Shown here in pieces: positions 33,300 to 44,403 of a DNA stretch of 64,000 nucleotides. The first letter of the stretch is position 1. Each line of letters begins with the position of its first letter. A program made the translations under genes and the position numbers. This DNA comes from Pseudevernia furfuracea (lineage: Eukaryota; Ascomycota; Lecanoromycetes; Lecanorales; Parmeliaceae). The notes beneath the pieces were generated by a model. That model ran no database searches. It was not told the origin of the DNA and saw only the letters and a program-made list of their open reading frames with translations. Location of the stretch: positions 62,001-126,000 of the forward strand of contig JAIUPT010000031.1 of the NCBI GenBank assembly GCA_022315425.1, read 5' to 3'.

Positions 33300-33954
33300 A
33301 TCTTCTTTCTTGGCTCTGAAGAACGTAGAAGTTGGGCGGATGGAAGGAGCGAGAAGCTCAGCGACTTCTATTGATCCTTTGCAGACGTTCGGTAGCTCAA
33401 GAGCCCTGGAACCTCAAGGTACGTGAGGCTGAGCACACAGTTGAAAGAAAGCAGAGAGAGTAATGAGCTCAGAGGAGGCGAGACAGTCCCGCTCGCTGGC
33501 ACGCGTAGTCTCTTTTGGTTGGTAATTGCTCTGGGGGCAATTTGCTTTGGATGCGACTTGCAGCAGGAACGATGGACGTAGATGCCCAGATGCGAGGCTA
33601 CGAGGCTGAATACCGCACAATATAACGCTAGTCTCGTTTGTGCTGAAAGACTCCTGCAGCCCTGCAAGCCACTGAACAAGATGCCAGAGAAAGTGGCAAT
33701 GCGAGGTGTTAGTGTACGACGACTCTTGCCATGAATCCTAAGATACAATGCTTTACGTTGTAGTTGTTCCAGGAAAAACGTCAAATAGCAAAGAAGTCGC
33801 TCCGATGATGATTTTCGGGTAATATTTTCAGGCACCTTGCTTGACAGGCAATCTCCATGCTCGCCAAACATGCTAATTTAAATTTTCACCTTCAAGTCCG
33901 TTTTGCAGTATCTGCACAAATTATCGGCTTTCTCGGCTCGATCAATTATGACTG
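33300..33954. other. Promoter side of the HET pseudogene
   Basis: A 167-codon minus frame (33871-33368) has no motif and biased composition. No gene is called. Confidence 0.5.
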
Positions 33955-35355
33955 TCATCCAGAACCCCCAACCCAAGCATTGTAGTTCGTCAACCCGTTG
34001 GGTGGACTGTTCGTAATGGCTGGGCCGGCCTCGCTTACCACAACATCACTACCCCTCACAATGCTAACCTTCACCGGTCCAGTCCTCCCATTGAATGGCA
34101 CAGATGAATGAAACGCTCCAACCGCATTCGAAGAAAGGATATCGGTCTCGTTACTTCCAATCTGCACTGTCACTGTGGCAGGGCTTGTAAGCAGCGCCGT
34201 GAAGAAGACCTTGTCTTGGACGACGACATTCGGACTCGTAGATGGTTGCCACGGAGCATTGCCCGCGGTTCCGTTGTTCGAACCGGCGGCGGCGGGAGAG
34301 AGTCGATACCAGAAGTGGAGCTTCTCTTTCGTGATGCCCGGCTGGCCGGTCTTGTAGGCTTGGATGTAGTAGGGAAGAAGGTCACGCCAGTGATCGTGAG
34401 GCATATTGTCCACGTAAGTTTGCGCCCCTTGGGGGATACCCTGTTCTTTGATGGGGCCGATATAATGGGATTCTCCGTAGTCATTCCAGGTAAGAATCTA
34501 TTATGTCAATTTCCTTTTCAGTTCAGGTAGATGAAGAGCTGCAACGAAATCTGGGATACTCACTTCTACAAATTGAGGCTGCAATTGCAGCACCTGCTGC
34601 CAGCGATTGTGCCACATGTCGTCTCCTCGCCATACCCAATTCTTGCCGTACTGGGGTAGGTTGGTATAGAACCACGGAGACACTGGCATCATGTAGGCCT
34701 TGGGAGCTGCGGCTGACTGCCAAGCTAAATCGGACTCATCGGTTTTGTCAACGGCGCCCTGAGCCCATGCGTCCCAGCTGACTAGTGGACAAGTTAGTCT
34801 ACGACAATAGGGTTCGGAAAGCAGATCAATTCTATAACTTACAGACACCGTCAACATATTGCTCGTCAGATGACTTAAAGTCATTGGGTGCAATACTCGT
34901 CCACTCTGGAACAAGGAAAAGTGGAGTCGACTGGCGAATTGCGGCCCAATCGCTGGAATTTGTTGTCCCTTCGAACGTGGAGACAAGTGGCAACCCATTC
35001 ACCTTGAATTGGCCTGGGCTATTGGCATAAGTGCGAATGGTATTGATGACAGCCTGAGACGACCAAGGCCCCTGCGCTGCGTAGTCGAATGACAGGAAGA
35101 CTTTGAACCCGGTTTGGGCGGCTGCAGCGTATGCTTGTGGTACTTGAGTCGTAGTTGTTTGGTCGGTAGCTCCGACGTTGAGGGCGAATGCATCGATGCC
35201 AGCGGCTTGCGCTAGTTGCATGTCACTTACCCAGTCGCTTTGGCCATATGCGTTGGCATTGCCAACCTTGAGCACGTTAGTAAGACGTCCTAGAATATCT
35301 TGAGGTCCGCGTGACCTACAATGAAATGCGCAAATACGGACTTTGGGCCCGCCAT
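33955..35355 (-). CDS. Glycoside hydrolase family 71, alpha-1,3-glucanase (mutanase), 406 aa
   Basis: Four exons, 35355-35320, 35266-34843, 34781-34564 and 34497-33955, sum to 407 codons with the stop. Family 71 enzymes cut alpha-1,3-glucan, as in wall remodelling, septum release or attack on other fungi. Hallmarks are VFAHFIVGNA at the N-terminus, DMQLAQAAGIDAFALNVG, GFKVFLSFDYAAQGPW, STFEGT, LVPEWTS, VDGVFSWDAWAQG (across intron 2), WVWRGDDMWHNRW and ILTWNDYGESHYIGP. The ending PGITKEKLHFWYR-like module and a beta-rich tail are also typical. The model begins MAGPKSVFAHF, straight into the catalytic domain with no signal peptide. Either it is a cytosolic form, as known for some GH71 members, or a 5' exon was missed. 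Confidence 0.9.
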
Positions 35356-36883
35356 CTTTCCAGAATGTTCAACCCTTTCCGCAGTTGCGATTTATATTAG
35401 TGAAAAAATGTGGAAACAGATTAAGAGGGAGGTTTGATGATGGGTTTATATGCTCATGAGGCGATATATAATGAGCCCATAACGTTTCACGTTGCACTTC
35501 CTTCAAAGTAATCATAGGAAAGCTGAGATCCAAAAATATGAAAACATGGAGGCGGTGTACAATCCCGAAGGATTAGTACAGCCCGGTATACCAACTTCAT
35601 CTCTTTAAGGAAGTGGCGATGCCCAAATAAGGCGTCCAAGTTGCGCATAAGCGCGAGCAGTCAAATCATCTCTCGCCACGAATTGTCAACGTCTTTTAGA
35701 TCCTTCAGCTCGTATCCGTGAGTGGTAGAGAATTCATCCTCGGTCGGTGGCCTGAGCAAAGTCCCCACTTGGATTACATGATGGCCCATACTGGTGATGA
35801 GAGCTTAGATGCGAGAATCCAGTTGGAACTTGAGGATCGTCCGAAGCCATTCAGAGCTTACTGTAGTGGTAGACGAGGTAGACCAGAGCACATACCCAAG
35901 TTGGCAAAAGGGGCCGCTTGTTGGTGCCAAGGCCTTAGAGTAGATGCACGCTAACCTTAGTGATCCGAAAGCTTAGTAACGCGTCGAGCTAATAAGCGCC
36001 TTCAATAGAATCGCAATATCACTTTAGGAACATACATAAATCATATACCTTTTCTATACAAATGCTGTACTCGTTGGTTCGACTATATGTACAGTGGGCG
36101 CCAGGCGATTTTTCAATTCCGATCGGTGCTTTCCTTTTCTCTATTACCCCGCTCGTTGTTCACTCGGCTCTTAAGCCTTTCACCCGTTCCACATGTCGAT
36201 CGCTCGCTCATGCACCTGGCTTACTCAAAGAGACGGTCAGCAAACGGTTTCGATATCATTCCTATTGGGGAAATCAGCGGAGCGTGGAAGAACGCCTAGG
36301 TTCTGCGTTGTAGACGGGCCCCGTTCTTTGGCCATTGCTAAATGAGTTTCTAGTGAATCGGGTAGCTTGCGGTAAAGACTCGAGACATAAGGATGATGCT
36401 TCGTTTCTGTCGCAGTCAGCCGCTGAGACTTATACCCATGGCTTCTATTGCCGTCCCAGACAAACATTGTCTGCATCATGCTGAGAAAGAATTCCATCTA
36501 CAGATGCAGCTGGAGTCATGAAGGCGTCAAGACCCAGACCAGATCATGGTCTTGGCATATGATGAAAGTCTGTGCTTATAGCACGCCATCGGCGATGCAT
36601 CATGCATGTTGGTCTTTAGTCAGCAAGCAGTCACCAAGCGATCAAACCAGTTTCTCGCCCTCGTGAAGCATCATCGGTGAGAGTTAGTAAGAGTCTAAGA
36701 CCGATTGAGCCCGTTTACATTTCCTTGCAAGTGGTTTTTGACTCCACATTTGTGTATAAAGCGTCTCATCCTCGTTGCTGCGAATTTCACAATGAAAGAT
36801 ACAAGAAATTAGTTGAAATCATCCTTGTCGGTCTTGAGATTCATACGAGAGATTCACAAGAAACCTGACTATTTGGTATTACA
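35356..36883. other. Gene-poor gap with part of a dispersed repeat
   Basis: Promoter space for GH71 (minus) and the lysozyme-like gene (plus). Frames at 35718-35954 and 36062-36313 have no motifs. Bases 36124-36150 resemble the end of repeat copy A. Confidence 0.5.
36124..36150 (+). repeat. Dispersed repeat, partial copy C
   Basis: CGGTGCTTTCCTTTTCTCTA then TTACCCC matches 29545-29571 with an indel or two. Upstream, GTACAGTGG at 36089-36097 echoes GTACAATGG of copy A, separated by extra bases. Confidence 0.5.
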
Positions 36884-38033
36884 ATGGCAAACCACCGAAG
36901 CTTTGTGTCTGCTCTTATATTCGGAACATGCTTCCAGCAAATCCATGCAGGTATCTTGGGTCAATCTCCTCCACAAGTGTGGGAGCAGCCACAAGATCTC
37001 AGCTCCTACACCTGCCGGGCGGAGTAAATCATCTTTAACGCTTTCTGATGCACAACAGCAGCTGATATGACTTGGCAGGTGCTCGAAGACCTCAGCGGGG
37101 CAGATACTGTTCGGGAAATCAGCCATGTCGCTTTGCCCCTACATTTGCGACAACGGCGTTCAAAGCCTTCGCCTCAACACTGAAACGATGCAACCTGCAT
37201 CCTTCCGCGATCCTTACTTTGGCAACAGCAAAGGCAATTTTCAGTCCAAGGACACGTCATACGAGCACATTCTTGCGACTGGTGGCCAGGTTACTAACGG
37301 AGCAGTTGCCGTCTCTTCGATAAAAAACAATGACGGAGTGGGAGCGGGTACGGACCGCTACACCCAACACTGCGGCAAGGGCTCAAGCTTCCCCCCCCGT
37401 TCTGCGTGGGTATCTTTTGAGAACATGTATGGAATTCTTCCAAGACGTCTTGCTGTGGCGGAGACTGCTGACTGACAACAACCGTACAGGTTCAACGACA
37501 ACAAGAAGATCATGTTCTCCTCTTGCTCTCAGTACTCACAAGCCAATGACGATGGGTCCGAAGTTGGATCCATCTACAACGCTATCCAACAGGTTGCTGA
37601 GGAGACCAAGGTTGACCATCGCTTCATCCTCGCCATCATCCTGCAGGAGTCGGGCGGCTGCGTTCGCGTACCCACATCAAACTATGGCGTTCGCAACCCC
37701 GGCCTCATGCAGGATCACAATGGCGATGCTACCTGTAACAGCGATATTACTGGCGTAGTGCAGAACCCTTGTCCTCAAGATGCCATAACTCGCATGGTTC
37801 GCGAGGGCTCCGCTGGTACAAATGACGGCGACGGCTTGGCTCAATGCATTGACGAGTCTCGCAAAGACGATGTCACAGCATTTTACATTGCGGCGAGACT
37901 CTACAACTCTGGCTCTGTCGACAGCTCCGGCGACCTCTGTAAGGGCATTGCGACTCACTGCTACAGCTCAGATATCGCCAATCGTCTCACTGGCTGGGTT
38001 CAAGCACCCCATGGCTGCTCCCTAGATGGCTGA
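36884..38033 (+). CDS. Secreted lysozyme-like protein, 343 aa
   Basis: Three exons, 36884-37023, 37079-37426 and 37490-38033, sum to 344 codons with the stop. The signal peptide runs through about residue 24 (ALIFGTCFQQIHA). After a Cys-rich linker (YTCRAECSK, SLCPYICDNG) the C-terminal domain has IYNAIQQVAEETKVDHRFIL, AIILQESGGCVRVPT and YGVRNPGLMQDHNGDATC. The E of LQESGG sits where SLT/goose-type lysozymes place the catalytic glutamate. DDVTAFYIAARLYNSG and CYSSDIANRLTGW complete the domain. I recognise this as a conserved fungal secreted family with a lysozyme-like fold, but peptidoglycan cleavage by it is inferred. It could act on bacteria or on chitin-type polymers. Confidence 0.82.
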
Positions 38034-39001
38034 TTTGAAGTCCACTGATAATGAATCGGGTGTTTTCTTTAGCAACGATCTTGAGTAAGAGACATCGCGA
38101 GGTTCAGGTAGTACTCTCTTTCTAACATATGGAGTATGAAAGGGCGGAGGAGAGCTGGCTGATAGCGGTATGAATAATGATCATCTAGCTTAGCATCATG
38201 TGATCTGTTCTTGGAAAATCATCACCTTTTTTGTATTCTCCACATTTCACTCGAAGCAGTAGAACCTGCCGACAGCCATTGAAGCTATCCTTCTCAGACA
38301 AAGGCTAGGTATGTGCTACGCCCATAGCATTTACGAGATCCACAAGGCATTTGCGCAACGTAACGCTTGCTGACAATGCATTTGTGCAACGTAACGCTTG
38401 CTGACAATGCATTTGCATCCTCGAAATTACTCCTTGTCATACTATGAGCTCCTTCAAGCACCCCAGGGCGCTTCTCTTGCGAGTAAGCCACCCGGCGATT
38501 CGGCGTTTGACTCTACGTTGATCCCACGTCCTTCCTAGATCTCCCGAAAGATCACTGCACATGATGAAAATGATGCAAGCCGCAGGTGACTAAGAGGATC
38601 CAACCGTCCCGACGGAATGATCCTTCGTCGATCCTTCGCTGCGGCTGGGGTTCAGCTTACGCCCAGTCTCACTACTTGAGGGAGGCCAAGCCGCAGCACT
38701 CTTCTTCTAGAGACTAAAGCGCTTTGAATTCCGACTATACAGTCATGTTCAATGGTAAGCATGATCAGTAATTGAATTGGAAGTTCTTTGCACTCGGATA
38801 TGATCGCCTCTTGGCAAGACTTGTCGGTATTCATTGATTAAGCTTAAAGGTGCTACTCACTCATTTGAGCTTCAAATCTTCTGATGACTTCGGCTGATCA
38901 TTTCTTGTCCCCCAAAAGCTTCAATCGTCCTGAAGCACTCTCAATCTTCAAACAAGAAAAAGCCTTTGCAGAAGCGGTGCCAGATAAACGGCGCCTCCGC
39001 A
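38034..39001. other. Intergenic
   Basis: Contains the 31-base tandem repeat listed next. No gene was seen. Confidence 0.5.
38347..38416 (+). repeat. 31-base tandem repeat, 2.3 copies
   Basis: Unit GCATTTG(C/T)GCAACGTAACGC...TTGCTGACAAT at 38347-38377 and 38378-38408 with one difference, then a partial unit. Confidence 0.9.
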
Positions 39002-41573
39002 ATGCCTAGCTTTCCAAGATGTTCATGGCGCATATCAACCCTTGTTGTTGCCGGTACACTAGCTGCCACCGCCGGGTCCTCGTCCAGTCCGCCCTTCGAC
39101 TCTTTCCTCGCTGGGAAGAATGGTCCTCTCGATCAAGCTGTGCTTCAGCCCGCTTCTCCCATCGAAGCAGCATCCTGCAGTGGGCCTGTCAGTAGCAATC
39201 CGTCGATCTATTGGCTAGATCAACAAGACCACACCGGAGCTGGCAGAGGCTACGCTCCTTTCCTTCCTGGTGACTACACCTATCCTGTCTACCGGAATGT
39301 AAAGTCGTACAATGCGGTCGGGGATGGCAACGCAGATGACACGCAAAACTTGCAGAACGCTATTAACGATGACGGAAACGGCGGAAATCGCTACAACAAT
39401 GAAGTGACCACTCGTCCAGCGGAGGTTTTTGTCCCAGGAGGGACCTATAAACTCACCAAACAGCTGGATTTGCGACTAAATACCATCCTCGTCGGGGATC
39501 CCAATAACATGCCAACATTCAAAGCATCTTCCGACTTCAATGGAGGCACTGTGGTGAATGGTTATGACTATGCCACTCATGACTCCGGTGGGACCACGGC
39601 CTTCTTCATTGCAATGAAAAACGTCATCATTGACACTACGAGTATTGCACCTGATACTACTGTCCTAGCTTTGCAATGGGGAGTTGCTCAAGCGTGCCAG
39701 CTTACCAATATCAAGATCAACATGCCGACCAATTCCAATGGTCATACTGGCATTGCATTGGACCAAGGTTCTACCACAGCTGTTACGGATGTTGTAAGTC
39801 AACCTGGGCCGACGATACATTGAGTCGTTGCTGACTGCTGCAGACTATCGTTGGAGGCGCCGTTGGCATTCGCAATTCGAATCAACAAGTCAATTTCAAA
39901 TCCATCTCCTTCTCAAAGTGCACCACAGGGCTGTCCCTAACAGGCGGATACGTCGCAGTCATACAGAATGCCATATTCGACACCTGCGGCCTTGGTATCG
40001 ATGGTGGTAATGGAGGACCACCAAGCTCAATCATCATTCTCGACTCGACTTCTAAAAACTCGGGCCCTGTGATCAAGTATCATGATTCGTCCAACGATAG
40101 TGGCGATCGCAACAATCAGATCGTTATTGAGAATTTGTCTCACGATAGTGCCAACCCGATTGCTGTAGATTCAAACGGCAACACAAAATTAGGCAGCAAC
40201 TCTTATGTCGATACCTGGGTCTGGGGGAATGTTGACCCGGGGAACTATCAGACAGGGAAGACTTTGGGCACACCTCGAGCCTCGCGTTTGTTGTCTAATG
40301 GCAAGTATTTTACCATGGCTCAGCCGACATATGGCGAATATGCTGCCGACCAGTTCGTCAATGTCAAGGCTGTCAGTGGTCTTCTGTAAGTCGGCCGCTT
40401 TTCTCCAACAAATGAGCTCCGCTAACAGCTAGTACCAGTGTCAAAGGTGACGGTTCAACCGACGACTCAGCCTCTCTCAACGCCATCTTAGCCGCCAACG
40501 CTGCCAACTGTAAGATCACTTACTTCCCTTATGGCGTATACATCGTCAAGTCCACACTCTTCGTCCCTCCCGGGACTCGCATTGTCGGAGAAGCCTGGTC
40601 CGTAATATCCGGCATCGGCTCCACCTTCGGCGACACTAATAACCCAAAACCCGTCGTCCAGATCGGCAATCCCGGTGACGTTGGTGTTGCGCAAATCCAA
40701 GATGTGCGTTTTACAGTCGCTGACATTACCCCCGGTGCTATTATCGTGCAAGTGAACGTGGCCGGCTCCCAACCCGGCGACGTTGGGATCTGGAATTCAC
40801 ACGTGACCGTAGGCGGCACGGCGGACACCAAGATCAACACGGCCTGCGAACTCCCCAACACAGCCGACTGCAAAGCTGCTTTCGCAATGGTGCACCTCAC
40901 CTCCTCCTCATCGGCCTACATCGAAAACATGTGGGGTTGGACCGCCGACCACTCTCTCGAAGGTGGCGGGCATCAAAACATCGCCACGGGCCGCGGCATG
41001 CTCGTCGAAGCCACCGGAGGAACCTGGCTCACGGGCACCGCCTTCGAACACAACACCCTCTACAACTACAACCTCCACAACGCGCGAAACGTCTACGCGG
41101 GCATGCAGCAAACCGAAACCGCCTACTGGCAAGGCGCCGGCTCCAAGCAAAATGCCCCGGCGCCGTGGACAGCGAACGGCCAATACGGGGACCCGGACTT
41201 CTCCTGGTGCGGTGGCGGCGACCAGTCCTGCCGCATGGGGTTCGCGCAGAACATCGACGGCGGCTCCAACCTTTTCCTCTACGGTGCCGCGTTTTGGACC
41301 TTCTTCCACGGCGAGGTCAACACGTGCTACAATTGCGCCGGTACGGTGTGCGGTGCGAATTGCATCACGCATCAGGCGAGGGTGGCGAATAATCCGCGGG
41401 ATCTGTATTGGTATGGTGTCAATTCGAGAGCGGCGCAGGTGATGGTTCTGGATGGGGCAGGGGATCCGCAGCAGCATTCTAATCCGGGAGGGTGGGGTTG
41501 TGGGAACGGGTGTCCTGGGGGTGTTATTGCGGGGTATTTGCCTTTTGCTGGGACGCAGGTGGGGGAATTGTGA
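39002..41573 (+). CDS. Glycoside hydrolase family 55, exo-beta-1,3-glucanase, 822 aa
   Basis: Three exons, 39002-39793, 39844-40385 and 40439-41573, sum to 823 codons with the stop. I chose the ATG at 39002 because it opens a signal peptide (ISTLVVAGTLAATAG). GH55 proteins carry two pectate-lyase-like beta-helix domains, and both are visible: YRNVKSYNAVGDGNADDTQN opens the first and VKGDGSTDDSASLNAILAAN opens the second. Other family features are VFVPGGTYKLTKQLDLR, YFPYGVYIVKSTLFVPPGT, MWGWTADHSLEGGGHQNIA, GRGMLVEATGGTWLTGTAFEH and the Cys-rich end. It releases glucose from beta-1,3-glucan outside the cell, serving nutrition, wall turnover or attack on other fungi. The length is within the family range. 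Confidence 0.93.
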
Positions 41574-42531
41574 GGAGTCAAACGGGGTTAGGTAGTAAGT
41601 ATTGGTTACGTCCATCTTTTTTTTCTTTCTAGATTGAGAGGCTGGTCGAGCTATGGCAGAATCATGTGCGTCCCGCTTGCTATTCGACGAGGATACAACG
41701 GCGTTTCAACGTAGTAAGCCTATTCTAGAGATATGAACAAAATTATCCGAGCTTTCGGGGGTGTAATCGATACAATACGCGGTTTTGTGGCCGCAGGTCA
41801 GACGCCTTGGCACTCGGGTCACTGCGATTCGCCTTTTTGGTGACGCACAACCGTAAGCATATCACATACTTCAAGAATCCGACCGATACTTTCTCAGAGA
41901 TGAAGGCCACGTTTTGGATAAGAACCTAAAGCGCCGTGATACCACTGCAGCAAATACTAGCTTGTTCGAAGCATTGTCTAAGGAAATAGGAGCTCAAAGT
42001 TGAAGGCTCAAGCCACACGAAAGCGACGATTACAAAGCGGGAGGTCTGAAAATCGGTCCGTGGGTTCCTCGGAAGGATTTATATGACAAATTTGGAAAGC
42101 CCACCTGTCCATGCCTCCTCAACGTTGATGACCTGTAGGTTTCAGCCTGCGCAAGTTGAACAGATCGGGCAGATCATATAAGCACTACTGCGCCTTCACG
42201 GACGAAGCAGGAGCCTTTACGGACGAGCCGAACCTAAGCGAACCGTTTATCCACGTCAGCCTTGCGTTTCGTGCAGCAAATAGGGCAGTGACATGGCACG
42301 GTGTTTCGACAAAAGATCCTGCGCAGAGGCCTCGTGAGTTCAATGCTCGCCTGCTGCTGCGAGTGCGTGGGACGGTATGTCTTTTGCAATCTGTCTTTCT
42401 GTCTTTCTCCCTTCCATTCTCCTATTCTAATTTCTGCGGATGTATTCATCATTTCCCATCATTTTCGATAGCTTGAAGAATTGCGTTCCTCAAGCAAGTT
42501 GCACTTCTCGACGCTTCTTCTTTGCCGCGAT
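41574..42531. other. Intergenic
   Basis: 3' side of the GH55 gene and promoter of the next gene. The stretch CTGTCTTTCTGTCTTTC at about 42391-42407 is a pyrimidine-rich promoter tract. No gene was seen. Confidence 0.5.
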
Positions 42532-44403
42532 ATGTATTCCCCAATACCTCTTGCCGCCATCATAAGCGTTCTCCCCTTCGCGTTCAGTGACGCGAATCCT
42601 CTCGTCATACCTTGGAATACAACACACTCTTATGGCCCCGACGGTCCCTGGCCCGTGATAACGGTCCAAGTCGGCAGCACCGATACAACAGACATCCAGC
42701 GGGAATCAACCGTCGACCTCCACCCCGGTGGAATATGGGAGTCCTTGATAATCAGAGGATATTTTTGCAATAGCAACGGCACAACTTTCGGTGATGGCTC
42801 AAGTCAATGCTTGGCTGAAAAAGCCGGTTTATACCAGTGTGACGCCTCAAAGACCGTGCAGAAGAATGTCACGGATGAAGTGGGCTTGATATGGCAGTGG
42901 GGAAGTAATATGGTGGATAATGTCCGTGGCATGGCGGTGAATGTGTTGGATACGATAACGATTCCGGCGCTGCAGGGTGCCTTTACTGTTTACAACAGTA
43001 CCATCTCCGCCGTTCAAGCTTGGCAGATCGAACTTCCGGATGGTACATACTATTCAGCACAAGTGGGCACCCTTTCATTAGGAGCGCCAGGCACGGGCAT
43101 TCAGCCATTTAGTGCCACTGTAAGCGGGCTGACGGTCCCCGGGTTTGCCTACGCACAGGGTGCGGTGGCTAGTAACTCCTGGGGGTTGCATTATGGATCA
43201 GCGTCGCTCAACCAGGAGGGTTCGTTAGTGTTCGGTGGGTACGACCAGAGTAGGGCATTGGGGGATATGGGGGTCTTCGACTTGGCTGCGGGTTCGTCAA
43301 TGATAGTGAACTTGCTTGATGTTCAGATTGGTGTTGAGAACGGATCGTCGCCGTTCACCGAGGGGTCCTACACCGGCTTGCTAAAGTTGAACGCAAGCTT
43401 CAACGGGGTCCAGCCGGCTCTTATCAACCCAATCGTACCTTACTTATTCATGTCCCCGGAGACATGCTCTGCGGTCGCTGAGAACCTGCCGGTAACGTTC
43501 AATTCGCAGGTTGGACTGTATATCTGGAACACGACGGACCCACGGTACGAGAGAATCATAAAGTCATCTGCATACCTTGCGTTGATTTTCCAGAACGCAG
43601 GAAGCGGCAATCTCACCATCAAAGTGTCCTTCCAGCTGCTGAATCTCACACTCGAGGCGCCGATAGTGAAAACAACTCAGCAATACTTTCCATGTCGGCC
43701 CTTCTATGCTTTTGATGACTCTGGTAACTACTTTCTGGGTAAGGCATTTCTGCAGGCTGCCTTCATAGGCATGAATTGGCAAGTGGAAAAGTTCTTTCTA
43801 GCACAAGCTCCGGGGCCGGGAGTTGGAGCGTCTAACATTAAACCTATTGGCCCGAATGATACTCCGATCAGTACTGATCCTATCGAAAATTTTGCTGCGA
43901 CTTGGGCAAGGTACTGGACCGCGCTTTCCGATAACGACAATAGTAGAATTACCACACTACTTCCCATTGGCGCCACTAGTAGACCAAAAAGCCCTTGGGG
44001 TACCGGCAATAGCAAGAATCTCACCGCAATTCCAACTGGTACTAACGGGCAACAAAGCAACCCTACTGGTGCCACTAACGGACAACAAGGCACTTCCGGT
44101 TCCGAATTGGCGAGCAGAACCAAGGTTGGCATAGCTGTAGGGGTCATCATGGGCGCTTTAGCTTTTACTGCTGTAGTATGGCTGTCTTGCCTACGCGGGG
44201 GCAGGACAGCTGTGTTGCTGCAGAAACTAGAGGTGTCGCAGCACCAAGACATTAGGATATACGAGAAGGATGGAAGGGCTCGAGTTCACGAACTTGGCGG
44301 AAATCGTCTCCATGAGGCTGACGCCGACCACGAAATTCATGAGCTAGACGTCAAAGAAGATCCTCAGAATCATGTGCTGAACGACCAAGCCTGTGAAAAC
44401 TAG
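42532..44403 (+). CDS. Aspartic-protease-like (A1 fold) membrane protein without catalytic motifs, 623 aa
   Basis: Single exon. The ATG at 42532 opens a signal peptide (MYSPIPLAAIISVLPFAFSD). The lumenal part of about 430 residues follows the pepsin-like layout: VITVQVGS opening strand, YTGLLKLNASFNG-type mid strands, LVFGGYDQSRALGDMG (the usual substrate-side FGGYD motif) and AYLALIFQN. Both active-site triads are missing: the first is STVDLHPGG where DTGS is expected, and the second region (ALINPIVPYLFMSPE) has no DTG. A Ser/Thr/Gly-rich stalk is followed by a membrane segment (about 531-553, VGIAVGVIMGALAFTAVVWL) and a tail ending in charged HELGGNR/HEADADHEIHELD repeats. It is therefore probably a non-enzymatic surface protein or receptor, by inference. 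Comparable fungal proteins with acidic tails exist. Confidence 0.8.
   Translation: MYSPIPLAAIISVLPFAFSDANPLVIPWNTTHSYGPDGPWPVITVQVGSTDTTDIQRESTVDLHPGGIWESLIIRGYFCNSNGTTFGDGSSQCLAEKAGLYQCDASKTVQKNVTDEVGLIWQWGSNMVDNVRGMAVNVLDTITIPALQGAFTVYNSTISAVQAWQIELPDGTYYSAQVGTLSLGAPGTGIQPFSATVSGLTVPGFAYAQGAVASNSWGLHYGSASLNQEGSLVFGGYDQSRALGDMGVFDLAAGSSMIVNLLDVQIGVENGSSPFTEGSYTGLLKLNASFNGVQPALINPIVPYLFMSPETCSAVAENLPVTFNSQVGLYIWNTTDPRYERIIKSSAYLALIFQNAGSGNLTIKVSFQLLNLTLEAPIVKTTQQYFPCRPFYAFDDSGNYFLGKAFLQAAFIGMNWQVEKFFLAQAPGPGVGASNIKPIGPNDTPISTDPIENFAATWARYWTALSDNDNSRITTLLPIGATSRPKSPWGTGNSKNLTAIPTGTNGQQSNPTGATNGQQGTSGSELASRTKVGIAVGVIMGALAFTAVVWLSCLRGGRTAVLLQKLEVSQHQDIRIYEKDGRARVHELGGNRLHEADADHEIHELDVKEDPQNHVLNDQACEN

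Noticed and set aside
33368..33871. 167-codon minus-strand open frame upstream of the HET pseudogene
   Set aside because: Ser/Arg/Leu-rich with no motif and no continuity with the HET frame.
40908..41615. 235-codon minus-strand open frame and overlapping plus frames
   Set aside because: Shadows of the GH55 catalytic exon caused by its G/C-rich third positions.
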